Source: Tubulanus polymorphus
Lineage: Eukaryota > Nemertea > Palaeonemertea > Tubulaniformes > Tubulanidae
NCBI RefSeq assembly: GCF_964204645.1
Contig: NC_134036.1
Coordinates: 2,841,501 to 2,905,500, forward strand
DNA length: 64,000 nt
Reading direction: 5' to 3'
Shown here: positions 1 to 12,616 of the stretch, one piece after another
How the letters are laid out: every line of letters begins with the position of its first letter
Numbering within the stretch: the first letter of the stretch is position 1
Translations under genes and position numbers: made by a program
Notes under the pieces: model-generated
The model's input: only the letters and a program-made list of their open reading frames with translations
What the model was told of the DNA's origin: nothing
Databases searched by the model: none

Positions 1-1059
1 TCGAGCTTGTTGTACATAAAATGCTGTATTATGCTCAGTTCCACCAGACAGGCGACAGATGTGCGTCGGACCCTCTCGCTTAAGACGAGTGTACACAGTA
101 ACGACAACGATACCCATCACGTTATGGGACTGCCTCTTTTGATAAAGCTGAAAAGTAGCGCAACTAACAGCTATTTTCGATACTTTTACTTTTCCTTGCG
201 ACTTCAAGTAAATCCGAAAACATGTTACAATGTATTCTTTTTCCTTGATTATTCTTCAATCATCAGGAAAATCTACATCGCTATTTTTGATATATCGGTT
301 TAACTTCTCTTTTCGTATGAACGTCAGGAAGATTCGCTATTTTTTCGAAATATTGCTATTTCTAAGGTAGTGGATCATTTTTCCGGTACGATCTGTCGTC
401 TTTAATTAAGTGGCACCAACGTTGTTAAATTAGGAAACTCTGATTTGACGCAATATATGCTGTAAATACTATGAAATTCTAAAAATTCAACATAGTGAAA
501 ATCAGAAAAAATATCACTACTTTTCAGCTGCACCAAAACATACGGTCCCATAACATGACTTATATGATAACATTCGCTGCCAACTTAGAGATCAGCCAAC
601 ATTGCAACTACGAGATATCTCAAAGCGGATTCTTCACGTCCACTTACATTTTCAGATGGAACAATTCCCAATCGTCTAGTACATGGCTCATCGGCGTTTC
701 GTGAGCAATGGAGCAATCTTTTTCCCCATAGCGACAATGAGATATCTGAAAGCTAATTTTTCATGTTCGTATTTTGTCTATTTTTGCACTGTGGCATTCG
801 GAATGACATGTACTGGCAGTGTAAACTCATCTTTATTGCTCATTGGGAAATTATGAACGATAGTCGACTATGTTATTACTTCTTCTGCTATTTACAAGAA
901 AGCAGAGAAGACTGAGGTAGCAACCTGCTAAATTGCCAGATCGGCAAAAATACCTAAGACTAGTACATTCAATAATTCTTTAATCTATAGTTACATATTG
1001 TACTAAACATAAACATCAACCGCAACTGGTGTTTTTGCCCGAACATAAAATAACAACAA
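1..1059. other. 3' flank of OSBPL9, no gene recognised
   Basis: AT-rich sequence without a recognisable coding exon; the short open frames have no family resemblance. On the minus strand an AATAAA polyadenylation hexamer (tttatt on the plus strand) lies at 832-837, downstream of the OSBPL9 stop at 1584, and could end that transcript. This is only a motif match. Confidence 0.4.
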
Positions 1060-1169
1060 GGATCCAGTTCCACAGTCATGAGTTAGAGTTAACACTGAGT
1101 TAAAATTAGTGTATTTTCAATGAGTTAACTCTGAGTCAAATCTTAACTCACAACTGTGGAACTAGGTCC
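1060..1169. repeat. short fold-back element (MITE-like)
   Basis: The ends are imperfect inverted copies of each other. The left end begins ggatccagttccacag and the right end finishes ctgtggaactaggtcc, with a second inverted pair of gagttaac-type words inside. About 110 bp, no coding capacity. The same AACTGTGGAACTGG-type end recurs near 3919-3936, 25636 and 26020-26130, so this is a dispersed family. Confidence 0.6.
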
Positions 1170-1583
1170 CGATGTTTTTGGAATTTCAAAAATCTACAAC
1201 CACATTCTTCCTATTATCACAAACAATTATCCGTAGATTGTCCAAGATTCATTTCTCTTATTCCGATCTCAATTAACATTTAGCGACTCATTCATCCAAA
1301 CAAGAAGTGATAATCTATCCTCTATACATCTTCGCATCCCCGAAGGGCGAAGTGGGCATTTCCAACATTTCACCTGAAGACAAACCTCCGAGGAAAGTGG
1401 TTCACCGTCCGAACACACAGAAAGTTTGGTTTCTTCAGTTGTGAATTTTTGTACCTTTAAAAATCTTTCCTTTTCTAGAACGGTGAAGAGGAAGTATCCC
1501 TCGAACATCCAGGAAAAGTGAGCTGATTCACATCCAACCAACGAGCAAAGTTCAGTTTTTTTTCAATATTTCAAATTTTTCAC

Positions 1584-4500
1584 CTATTCCTCGTAGACTT
1601 CGGACGACACCTCCACAAACTCGCTCGACTCCTCAGCGGGAGTCATCGCCATCGACGACGCCGATGAACACGACGAAAAGTCTGTTGTTTCTTCCGGCGA
1701 TGGAACGACGACCGGCGCGTCGATATCATCATCATCATCATCGTCGTCGTTGTCGTCGTCATGGGTACTACCAGACGGCGATTGTTGTTGACTAGAAACT
1801 TCGATGCTACGTTTAGTCAACGACCGATCGTAGACCCAATGTTCGCCGACTTCATGGAAGTATTTCGTTTCGATCGACGCGCCGCTTTCTTTACGATCTT
1901 TCGCCTCCTCTCGTTGGCGTTGTTCGAGTTTGTGTTTGGCTTCGGTCGCGTCTTCGATGCGGCCTTTTTTCAGATTGTACGTGACGTCGCGCCACAATCG
2001 TCGCGATTCGAACTCGCCCTGCTGGTCGAGCGGTTGTACGCGCTTTTTATGAATCGCCATCGCGGTCGTGTCGACAAACTTTTCGTTTTTCCCTGCAAGA
2101 TATTAAAGGCGTAGAAATTTGTAGGTAGTTTTACAAATGATGCCAACCCGGCCAGACTACCTTGATAATCTAACATTGTAGTAATTTTCACCACAATTTG
2201 ACACCTAAAATAGTAGTTTGATAAAAATGAACCATTCTGATTATGAGTATATTTTGATACTTATGCTCTTGGCCGGTATATATCGATGGTTGGCTGTACA
2301 TACAAATATTTCCTGTCTAATCTTTGATCATCCATAACAGAAGATAAACACCCTCTCCTAAAATCTTCTCCTCTTTGAAATGAAATCATTCTAGCTTTCT
2401 CAGGTCTGTTTAGGTCTGTTTCTTACCTGATGTATATTTCGCCCACATAACGCCGTTCCATTCTCCTTCGATACGACAGAAACTCTTCCCGTCGTCGGGC
2501 GTGATGATATCCGCGGTAACGCGATGTTTCTTACCGCCGTAAAACGGTTTTGTCAAGAAGTCGATGTTCGCCGAGTAACCGGTTTTAGCGCACGTCACGG
2601 CAATACGTCCACCGAGTTCAACCCATGGCACCGTCAGTATAGACCTACAGAGACAGAGAGAGAGAGAATAAAATCAGTGAAGCACGTCAAGCATTACAGT
2701 TTCTTTTGATTGGAATGAGTAATTAATTCTTAGCACATTCATTGATAGTAAAGTAAGTAAGGGTCATTTGCACAGTCAAGATTTTAGGACCAGTTCTAAG
2801 ACCATAGCAGATCTATTGCCAAACTAACATCATTGAAGACTATTCGTAAACTGATATCATTACAGGAGCAGATCTAGGAAATTTGGGAGACCTGAGTACA
2901 AAAGAAGAGACATTTTTCCAGATTAAGCAGCCATGTCAAAGGCTATTAGCAGGGTCCAACCCTTGGTGTAATCTAAGAAATACAAAATTGCCGTAAGGAT
3001 TAATGTCAAATTTGCAGGTTTTAGACCACAACCTAAATCCTCCACTGGGCCCAGTCTTTAGTCAAGACTTAAGTCCAAAAGTGGTCTTAATCTTAAACTG
3101 TTAGATTGGCTATAGATCTAAGTTGGTCTGAGACTGGTCTTAAGTCAAAGTCATGACTATGGAACTACATTTGTAGCACCTACACTACTGCACAACTATA
3201 ACCAGACACTGTTTCTAGATATCGAGATACATACCTGCCGTAAGCGCTGGGGAATGTAAGTATATACTCCTCGTCATGATCAAGCACCGATATAACGGCC
3301 TGTCCGATCATATGAACACCGATCGATAAACCGAGAAATTTAGATTTCGTCCAAATATAACCGTCCATCGAAATACGTTTATTATAATGTTCGACGTACA
3401 TGGCTGATATCGGTGGATGGTGCGACACCTGTTCGGCTATAAACGCCAGACTATCCTTGCGCGCCCACGGAATCGGACCGTCGGTCGCCAACTCATCGTC
3501 GTTGTCGCGACTACCATTTTTTGAATTCGTATCGGCGGCATTTGTTGTCGGTATATCCCAGTAACATAGGAACGACTCGCCGAGAATTGGGTTGTACGGT
3601 TTTTTGGCAACTTCGCCGCGACGACTTGCGTGGAACGCTGACAGGTACCAACGCACGACTTGTACCATACGATCTTGCGGCGTTTTCTGGTCGGCTATGG
3701 CGACGAACAGATCGGGATGGGCGCAGAAATCTGCGTACATTTCTAACAGCGAACGTTTCTCGAGGATAAACGTCGGCAAAACGATCTTCGTTAAATCCAT
3801 TCCTAGAAAATATGAAAACCACGAAAATGACAGATTAGATTATCAAGTGTTCTGTTCCACAATTCAGCCATTAGGCCTACTAGCTCAATGTTTTAATTAT
3901 AGAGTCGAATTTAACTCAGAACTGTGGAACTGGATCAGGGGGTTACTGTGACTGTAAATGATGGCTTGAGAGAAGAATAAATAGTTTATTTTCATGAGGT
4001 GTGGTTCATTTGGAACAATAGCAAATTTGCTAGGTTAAAGAAGAGGATAAGAGTGACAGGTAGAGAGAGAGTAGATTGTGTGAGAGAGGTAATGTGGAAA
4101 GGATAGAGAAAAGGGAGGGAGTTGGTGAGAGAGTGGAGAGCATCAGAGTCAAGTTAAGTGGGTACAAAGTGTAGAGAAGAGTTGCAAGGGAAAAAGATGA
4201 AATGGAAAGTTGGAGAATGAAATAGAAGGGAGTAGTGTGAAGAAAGATGATACGGTAGGAAAGGTATCGGAGTGTGCTGAAGGAAGGAAGGAATCTGGGG
4301 AGAGTTAGAGGACAGAAAGGTTGAGACAGCAATGCTGTAGAAAAAGATGGTATTATGAACTCTTGAGTAAAGCGATAGTGTACAACAAAAGAAGGGAGGA
4401 GAGTGAGGAAATAAGATGAAGGGAACAGAAGGCCAGCAGGCTGCTCGTTTCACTCTGCGGAGTACTCTAAACAGTGCCATCTAGCGGAATTCTCGCTGCC

Positions 4501-7075
4501 CCACCAAATTTTGTGGAGTAGCAGAGTAGCGTCTGAAAGAGTCACGTGACCTGTTCTAGTGTATTTCTTTGCTCCGCACAGTGTTCGGAGTACTCCGCAG
4601 AGTGAAACGAGCAGCCTGTAGAAGTCTGGTGAGAAAAAGTGGAAAAGGAGAGATAACAATGAGGCAGAAAGAGATGGTTATTTGATCTTAAAATAGGGAT
4701 TGTCCCCATTATTTATCTATTTGGCTGGTAAATTTTGTTTGATTTTTCGATTGAGTGTCCCTTACAGACCCACCACACCTGCCGGGAGCGAAACAGGGGT
4801 GAGATGGTTATTAACCATATAGTGATACGTACCTATTCGAACTTGTGATAGTAGATGTGTGATAACGCTTCCATGTTGATCTAACGAACCGAGATCATCT
4901 TCTTCATTACAGTCGTACAACTCATCGAATTGATCGTCTTCGGACGCGATCACTTTCGGCGGAATTCTCTCCACGGGTGCGTCATCTTCGTCAGCAGAAT
5001 CGTCGAGCGTTTTAGGAATTTTACCGGTTTTACCTGGAATTAAGGAGCGATTAGAGAATTGAAAGATGTTGTCCATAAGAAAATGTGAAAGGAACGATGG
5101 AGAGACTGCCTCTAACTTCTTGGAGCAGTAAATAGGATAACAATGGTCTCAAGAAAGCTTAAATCTCTATTAGAAGAACTCAGCAGATCTGGGAGCATTT
5201 CCAACATCCATGCTTGAGTGCATAAAATTTAAAATCGTGTTTGTAAGAATAGATGTAGTCTCAACAGGAATAGGACCTAGGTGAACTAAGCTTAGTCATG
5301 TCTCAACTGCAGTGAAATCATCAAAGCGATCTTGCCTGATATCTCCTTGAAAAGCAGGCCAATTAATTATAGCTTAGTGTAACTAGTTTTGGGGGAGAAA
5401 TTGTCTACCAATTATCAAGAGATAACCAATAATCTATATGCTTGGTATTTCTAGAAATTGTGTTATCCCTTACGCATAGTTTCTTCTTCTAGAAATTCTT
5501 CCACAAAGAAATCAAATACCGGTACTAAACTGTTAGAATAACGTTTGAACGTTGGTCGCGAGATCAAAAATCAAATTCGATAATCAAACAGTAATCAACA
5601 ACAGACATCAAAGTTCTCTGTCACGTCGTTTCAAAGATAACATTTATAGAACTGGTAATCAGCACCGCAGATGTATAACTATCCCTGATTGAAATATAAA
5701 AGCAATCATAAAATACTTAGCAATTCGATTTTTATATCTCTAAGCTGTCTCAATGCACAATTTGTTATTCTGATTTTCTTATGTTAAGAACAAACGTACA
5801 TAAGATAAATACATTTCGAAATAAAATGTTCTCCAACCCTGGGGATTGCCTAGATGGAAACCGAGACCATGAAATCATATATGGATGTTTTGGGAGGAAC
5901 ACCCATTATTCTAGCCGTTCTACATCACCGCATCCAGCAGCTGGGGGATTTATGAGGTTGTTAGTGTATCCATATTAAGGAAGTATCGATTTGATGATGT
6001 CATGGGGGGATTTATGAGGTTTCAGTGACTCTAACAGTGACGTATAAGCCCGTGAGGGCTGGGTATTAAAAAAAAATTGTTAACAAAAAAAAAGGAATGT
6101 TATTATACACATGTCACTCTAATAAAGATACCATATCAATGTATCGATTTGATGATGTCATAGGGGGATTTATGAAGGGATTAAGAGGCAGCCATGTTTA
6201 GTAGGACACCCATACGTACCGGTCGGACTAAGTTTAGGCGTCAATTTCGACGAAGAGCCCTCTTCAGCGTCGAAAAAATCATCTTCATCGCTACTGCTAT
6301 ACGAAACATCCGGGAATGTAGATGGCGCCACTACCGGTCGCGTGACTACTCCGTTTTGAGCGGCTTTCACCTCGGTCGTCGTCGCCGCGACGATAGCGTT
6401 ATCGGGAACCGATTTCATTGACGCGGTAACCGTCGCTGTGGTTGCCGATAGTAACTCGGGGTTATTGTTGGCGTTGTTGTTGATAAGCGATTGAAATGAC
6501 GGACCGTCGAGTAACGGGCTAATCGTGTTCTGTTTCGCGATCTGTAAATGAACGATTGTTTGTTTGATCGATTCGACCATCGCTTCGGCCGTCGTTTTAA
6601 CGTTCGAGAGTTTCTCGCGCGTTGCCGGGTCCGTCGTCACGTACTCCATACGATCTTCTAAACCGCGGATCTGTTCGATCAACAATTGCAGGTACGCGTC
6701 GGCCTCCGAGAGTTTCCGATCAAAACTCGCCATCGACGACACGGCGGTGCGGGCGTCGTCGCGTCGAGCGGACGAATGACGCACGATCGCGTCCTCGAGA
6801 CCGTTCACCCATTTCTCGCGTTCGTCGCCGTCGCGCGCTTGAAAATGGAACGTTTTCTGATCGACGGTGATCGTGAACGTGCTATCGTCTTCGTCGTCGA
6901 TGCCGATAATCGCTCCTTTCAAACGGACGCAACCTCGTCGCGAACCGCGCATCATTTTCTCTTTACTCGTATAGTATGATAAAAGTCCGGCGTTCTCGTC
7001 CAACACGAACCACCGATATTGCCAGCCTTTCATAACGTTCGTCCATTTACTCAACGGTCCTTCGATCGTCGTCAT
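1584..7075 (-). CDS. OSBPL9: oxysterol-binding protein-related protein 9 (ORP9), complete, five exons
   Basis: Lipid-transfer protein. ORP9 family members exchange sterol or PI4P at ER-Golgi/endosome contacts. CDS exons on the minus strand: 7075-6220, 5033-4833, 3802-3235, 2644-2427, 2092-1584. All junctions are GT-AG and the phases agree, giving 783 aa (human about 736). The first exon carries a PH domain (residues ~2-99, starting [20 protein letters not shown]) and an FFAT motif (FFDAEE, 267-272, after an acidic/Ser stretch) for binding VAP at the ER. The ORD begins at ~354 ([14 protein letters not shown]), has KPYNPILGE at 420-428 and the family signature EQVSHHPP at 476-483. The tail after the ORD is unusually acidic (Asp run ~726-739). 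The ATG at 7075 directly precedes the PH domain. A splice-acceptor-like site just upstream (first exonic base 7143) suggests a separate non-coding first exon. The paralogue ORP11 is less likely given the match over PH, FFAT and ORD. Confidence 0.95.
2771..3163. repeat. fold-back repeat in OSBPL9 intron 3
   Basis: The left part (around 2775-2830: gtcaag...accagttctaagacc...agatctattgccaaac) is matched in reverse complement by the right part (around 3103-3158: gattggctatagatct...ggtctgagactggtc). This is a non-autonomous inverted-repeat element of about 390 bp between OSBPL9 exons 3 and 4. No coding potential. Confidence 0.5.
3850..3937. repeat. second copy of the AACTGTGGAACTGG-type fold-back family
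   Basis: The left end (gttctgttccacaatt) and right end (aactcagaactgtggaac) are inverted relatives of the ends of the element at 1060-1169. It lies in OSBPL9 intron 2, just beyond the exon 3 acceptor. Confidence 0.45.
4030..4436. repeat. purine-rich low-complexity tract in OSBPL9 intron 2
   Basis: About 400 bp in which the plus strand is strongly G/A rich (gagaga, ggaaag, gaaggaagg words) with scattered t. Open frames on the other strand here are compositional (Ser/Leu/Phe runs) and are not taken as genes. Confidence 0.6.
4437..4618. mobile_element. MITE with near-perfect 31-bp terminal inverted repeats
   Basis: The left end 4437-4467 begins caggctgctcgtttcac and the right end 4588-4618 is its exact reverse complement, finishing gtgaaacgagcagcctg. 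The whole element is about 182 bp, has no ORF, and sits in OSBPL9 intron 2. The untouched arms suggest recent insertion or strong sequence identity within the family. No clear target-site duplication is visible, so the superfamily is not assigned. Confidence 0.8.
5982..6176. repeat. direct repeats flanking an A-rich insert in OSBPL9 intron 1
   Basis: A ~36-bp word (gtatcgatttgatgatgtca, then ggggatttatga) occurs at about 5982-6018 and again at 6141-6176. The stretch between has two poly-A runs. It may be a retroposed piece bounded by duplication, or simple tandem duplication. Confidence 0.4.
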
Positions 7076-7143
7076 GGTGACGCAATGAGTGGTGGGCGGT
7101 TATACTTTCGATTGTCGAAAATTCGGGTGCCTGCTACCGGTAC

Positions 7144-9272
7144 CTGGAAGAAAAGAAAAATTAATTCGTTGAAAATTAGTTTTCAGTTACTTATGAGGGT
7201 TAAAAGAAAAATTTGATTATAGGCGCTAAATAGTTATATTGCATTTGTAGGTTTAGGAATCTAGGTTAGAAAAAAATAATAATTGATTGATAGTTACCTA
7301 TTCATTGGTAGGACATTAGGATGACATTAAGATGACATTTGGGTCAATTTGTCTATTTGTAAGCAGTTATTGTCTATACCAGTTTAGGAATGAGAGGGTT
7401 AAAGAAAAAAACTTTGTTTAATTTATAAGCCTATGCTGAAAGATTACTAGTTGTGCCTAATGCCTTGGTTTAGGAACTTAAAAGGTTAATAACAAGAGGT
7501 AACTTATTTGCTAATAATAAGTAGTTAGGCCTATTGTTTATTACGTTTAGGAACTTAGAGGTTTAAAGACAAAAACAAAGTCGACACACGTAATTATTGT
7601 CTAGGTTTAGAAAATAAAGAGGGTTAACTTAGCCCGATATACAGAGTGACAGAAAATTCAACCAAAAAAATTATTTCCAAATGTTGAAGCTATTAAATAA
7701 AATCGGGCCAATCTTTATATTCTTATAATAATAGCGTAGTTTTGAACAGGTTGAAGGCTATAGGCAAATGGTAAAGCTATGTAGACCTATTGCTAATGAC
7801 ATTGTAAAGGAGATGATCTTCTTGCCTTTACCCTCTCTTAGACCTCATTCATAAAATAATTCAAGCAAAATGTACAGGATGCCATCAAGGTTTATGATAA
7901 ATAACACTATGAATCACTAGATTATGTAATACCAATTAAATATTGGGCACCAAATATTGGCATTATAGGCTAAGCCTGCATTAGGCCTCCTACTTGTCCC
8001 AAACATCTTTACTCAACTAAAGATTCCATTAGAAATCCAGGTCTACAGCATGAAAACATTTCCAATGTACCATGGCATTGCCATTGGCATTTGGGGCATA
8101 GACCTAGGAGAGGCTTTGCCTGTGAAGGCTAACTCTCTCTTGACTTCTGACTAATTAGAGACTTGGTCTCCATTCTCAAAATATCAACAATTAGGCCTAG
8201 GCCACTGGTAGGCCATTATTATATTTCTTTACCCCAGTATTTTCAATATGTTTAGATTATTTAGACATCGTTTGAATTGTTGGTGTGAATATGGGTGGGT
8301 GAGAAACGATGTTTATGGTAGGCTATGGCCTTATTTTTATGTTGATCATTTTGATGGGAGTGATCTCCAACCAGTTATTCTGCCGTTCCTTGTTCGTTCT
8401 AGACATACCAGTGGCCCTTCAACTATTCACAAATGAAGAGTATTTTAAAGGATTTTTTGCCAGTCGTCAAACGGGCGTACTTACTTCAAAATTCAGACTT
8501 TAATCGATCAATAATCGGCTCTTAACTGATAACTACGACCACCCGTTACGCTTTACGTCATCGAGTTCTGTGCTGTTTTTTTTTCTCTACTGGATAGACG
8601 GCAGCACTGTACTGTCGACAGTGTCATGGTCAAATATGACCTAGGAAAAAATGCATTCTATTGGAGGAATACAGCAGTAAGTAAATGATGGCTGTTAGCC
8701 AACAGCCGAAACGTTGTGGTTTCGTAATAATAAATTTCATAGTATAATTTCAAATTCGAAGTGTGGGATTTCTTCATTTATCTACAGTTTACACGGATTA
8801 TAGTGTTTATTCGACAACTAACAGCAGTGAGTGCTTTATCACTTCACGTACGTCTCAGCTACGAGCAATTGAGATAATTGCTCGTTGCCTAAAGGCATAC
8901 CAAATGCCAACTTATTCATTACCAATGATCAAGTTTTTGCAAGAAGCAAAGTCTGGTCGAATCTAGTCACCCACTCCTTTCTCAAGTTCAAAACACTTTC
9001 GGCTTGGACGCGGCTTTACGTTAACAAAAACGAACCAGTCGATAATGAATTAGATATTTTGCTAGAAATAAGTGATTAAATCAATCGATAATAATAAAAA
9101 CTAATTTGTTTATACCGCTACTAGTAATTATCGCACCTTACATGAAACCACATGATTATAAAAATGTCATTGCAAAACAAGAACATAAAACACTGAAGCT
9201 GAGACGTTATTCAATTAATGGTAAAAAAGCTTTCCTAACCCTAACCCTTTCCTCTAAAAGGCGCAGAGACAA
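7144..9272. other. upstream region of OSBPL9, no gene recognised
   Basis: AT-rich DNA with taggccta-type words. A non-coding first exon and the promoter of OSBPL9 (minus strand) may lie here but cannot be placed. Two small hairpins are visible: 8688-8714, a ggctgtt/aacagcc stem followed by gaaacgttg, and 8861-8885, a perfect 10-bp stem acgagcaatt/aattgctcgt. Confidence 0.5.
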
Positions 9273-9639
9273 TAGTGTATCTTATAAACACTGACTCAGG
9301 AGCAGCTAGTGCATCTTATAAACACTGACTCAGGAGCAGCTAGTGCATCTTATAAACACTGACTGAGGAGCAGCTTGTGCATCTTATGAACACTTGAGGA
9401 GCAACTAGTGCATCTTATAAACACTGACTCAGGAGCAGCTAGTGCATCTTATAAACACTGACTCAGGAGCAGCTAGTGCATCTTATAAACACTGACTGAG
9501 GAGCAGCTAGTGTATCTTATAAACACTGACTCAGGAGCAGCTAGTGCATCTTAGAAATACTGACTGAGGAGCAGCTAGTGCATCTTATAAACACTGACTC
9601 AGGAGCAGCTAGTGCATCTTAGAAACACTTGAGGAGCAA
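9273..9639. repeat. 34-bp minisatellite, about 11 copies
   Basis: Tandem units reading agtgcatcttataaacactg followed by actcaggagcagct. Variants include gactgagg for gactcagg, agaaac for ataaac, and shortened units lacking part of actgactc. Both edges of the array carry agagacaatagtg (9265 and 9640), suggesting the array grew from within that sequence. Confidence 0.9.
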
Positions 9640-12616
9640 CAGAGACAATAGTGGACTTCAAAGTATAGTAAAGTAATGATTTATTTTTTTAATTAATTTA
9701 CACTTGTACAAACTGGTCTAGTCAGAAATGTACTTCACGAAATTTACCAGATTACAGTCTACTTGTTAGTAGTGGTAGAACGTTAAGTTAGGTTGGTGAC
9801 GCTGTTTAAATGATCGCATCCACAGCCTAGTTTCGACTCAGGTCGGTTGAGTTGCGCTTTAACGCGACATATAATGTCAACATGATATTGGGAACTTTGG
9901 ATAATATTGGGAAGTTCGGATAATTTTTGATACTTAATTGAGCATAGGTTTGAATGATTTGTGATAACAATGACATATAAACCTGGATGAATTGGTCTTT
10001 TAGTCTACTATCAACCAATGTTAGAAATAGTGGTTCATTTTATTTTCCTTAGTGTGAAATAATGTGCTTAGCCTGAACCTTAAGTAGTCAGGATTTTAAA
10101 GAGTTGTATGTGCGAAAATATGTCGACATAAAATTTTAGACTTTTAGACGCAATAAAAAAGTTCACATGAATTCACATGAAAGAGGTATAGCCAGGAAGA
10201 ACTTGGTCTTAAGTGAAAGCTAAGAATACTTTGAACGTTTAATTAATGATATCACTGTTGATTATTCATTGATAGTATAATTATTTAATGTTGTCTATAG
10301 CTGGCCTGCAATTAGGTAAAATTATAGTTTGCTAATAGAAATAATGTAATAGAAGCAACTTGTTCAATGTTGTGGTTTTCAGTGGTTCATAAAATACCGA
10401 TTTAATTAAGGTCCTGTCTGATATAGAGGAACAGTCCCTTAATAAAGAAGAAAAAACGTCAGAATAGCCATCTCAAGCGAATTCATTATGTTTGAAAATC
10501 TTTAACTTACGACTAGGCAAAGTTTGCAAAATTATATTTTCCTAATAAAAATAATGTCAACTAAAATGAAATTAAAGACGGATTTGTTAATCTTAGGCTT
10601 TTTAGAGTGAATTCGTAGTTTTATCCCTCAGATTAATGCTTTTATGTTGAACTGTTTTTGCTATACAGTTCACGTGTTTGTTCACTAGGAACTTATGTGA
10701 TAAATTCTTTGATTATAATACCTGTCATTTAGATGCGTATAATAGTTGTCATAGGAATAAAACGACATACATGTTCATCATCATGTTATAACTCTTTAAT
10801 TGTTAATAGTTTAGTTTACAGCAACTTTTTCACCGTTGTTTAGTTTTCAGTGGTTCGTGATAGCGATTTAATCAAAGTCCTATCGGAAAATAGAGTAGAG
10901 TTTCGTGATAAATGTGTATATACGAACATTAGTAAATTGTCCTAGTTTATAGTTTATACGTCCATTGTGGTTGGTATTTTTTGAAATACAGTCATCGTAT
11001 ATTATAATTTCCTCATGGACGTAATCTGGCATTTTCTATAATTGTTGTATGAAAATAAATATGATTCACCTTTCATGAAGTTTTTAGCAACAATCAAAGG
11101 TGATTCAAAAGATCTTAATAGATCCCCGAAAAGTGGATGTATTAGGATTGTGGTTATATGGGTGTGTTTAGGCCCATGTCAAAGCTAAATTCTGATCTAC
11201 CATTTGAAGATGGTACGCCTACAAACTATAGTTCAACCTCGTTACAACGAACTCTTAGAAGGGCGCCAGAAAATATGCTCGTAATAATCGAAAGTTCGTG
11301 ATATCCTTGAAAAACAATTGATGAAAATGAAACTTTTCCTATTTGGGACAATATTCTAGGTTTGTAATACTGGAATCCGAGGACGCCTCTGCCGAATTAC
11401 GGCGATGTTTTCGCTACCGGCAACTTCGTTATTGCCAAAGATATTAGTCAGGTCTGATCAATTGAAAAGCAGTCATTGTTGATACGCTGTGTATGTCTGA
11501 ACAATAAAACGCACGGTTCCCCAAAGCGAAACAAGTCAATAAGAAAGTCCATAAGAAAGAAAATTTAATGCACTGATTTTGTTTTTTCATAATTCATTTA
11601 ATAGTTATATAATATATAGTTAATAATTACATAATCAATTGCTCTTAACATCTCAGAAAATACATGTATCCATCATACATCACTGAAACAAGTACATAGC
11701 CCCACCCGCAGAATTCATTATTATTAAACATCCAGCAAAATTTTCATTTCATTCACGCACCAAAAGAAGAAAAAACATGTCACAAAAGGGTAAAACAAGA
11801 GATCTTCATTTATTTGTAGGGCGACCGCAAAAATGCTTAGGAAACCGGTCGACACCTTTTGGCAGTATTTTATTTAACTGGTTGTCGAACTTCACTCACG
11901 CAGTGATCAAAACTTCGAAACATCGACGCAACTAGGATGTGGCCCATAAACGTGGCAGATAGTCCACTGGCAGTGTTACTGATGTACAATTTATCCTCGT
12001 CATGGGAAGGAATCAGGACTTCATTCCATCGACACCATGCGTGTGCTAACAGCATGAATACAAACAACAATATGGCAGTGGAACGGAACCTTAAAATGCA
12101 AACCCCTTGGCGATAAATGTATCTCGATTGATGTAATCTCGGCAACATAAGCCGCCATCTTACATTGAAACCACATTGATCACGATTGATTAAAACTTAA
12201 GCACATGAAACCGGACATGCAGCAGGGGACATACAAAGGAATCATTCATTTAATTTACGCACAATGTTTCATCATTACTGATAACTACGAACGCGAAAAC
12301 TTCATCTGCCGAAAGGAAAATTATCGTTAAAATATACACGTTCATTTGAAGAAGGTACGAAAATATTAAAAAAACCTTCTTCGTAAATAAAGAATCTGAG
12401 CGAAAAAATGAAGTATCGTTTCTATAATTTTCAGTATCTCATATGGGTCAGATTTGACCGCGTTTTGCGCCACAAATTAACTTCTTTTCGTAAATACTAA
12501 CAATTCTTCGTAAAGCCTGACCCTTAACGAGCCTTTATCTAAATATGGAATATAATACAAAATACTTTTTTGCTAATACAATAAATATCTAAATAAAAAT
12601 GTATTTCTGTACGAGT
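9640..12616. other. intergenic, no gene recognised
   Basis: AT-rich. The only sizeable frame with an ATG is on the minus strand at 11870-12148 (92 aa with one hydrophobic stretch). It lies downstream of the Rho gene stop and is more likely 3' UTR or non-coding. A minus-strand AATAAA-type hexamer near 11809-11814 could be a polyadenylation signal for the Rho gene if its UTR is long. Confidence 0.45.

Noticed and set aside
7-704. Plus-strand open frames of 98 and 69 codons at the window start
   Set aside because: No domain, signal peptide or splice context; composition like the surrounding AT-rich DNA.
1269-1541. Minus-strand 90-codon frame after OSBPL9
   Set aside because: Downstream of the OSBPL9 stop, probably UTR; no recognisable protein features.
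4030-4659. Minus-strand Ser/Leu/Phe-rich frames
   Set aside because: Produced by the purine-rich tract and the MITE.
9234-9252. cctaaccctaaccc telomere-like word
   Set aside because: Only two units, no array; likely chance next to the minisatellite.
11870-12148. Minus-strand 92-codon frame with a hydrophobic stretch
   Set aside because: No signal-peptide layout or family match; lies in the probable 3' region of the Rho gene.
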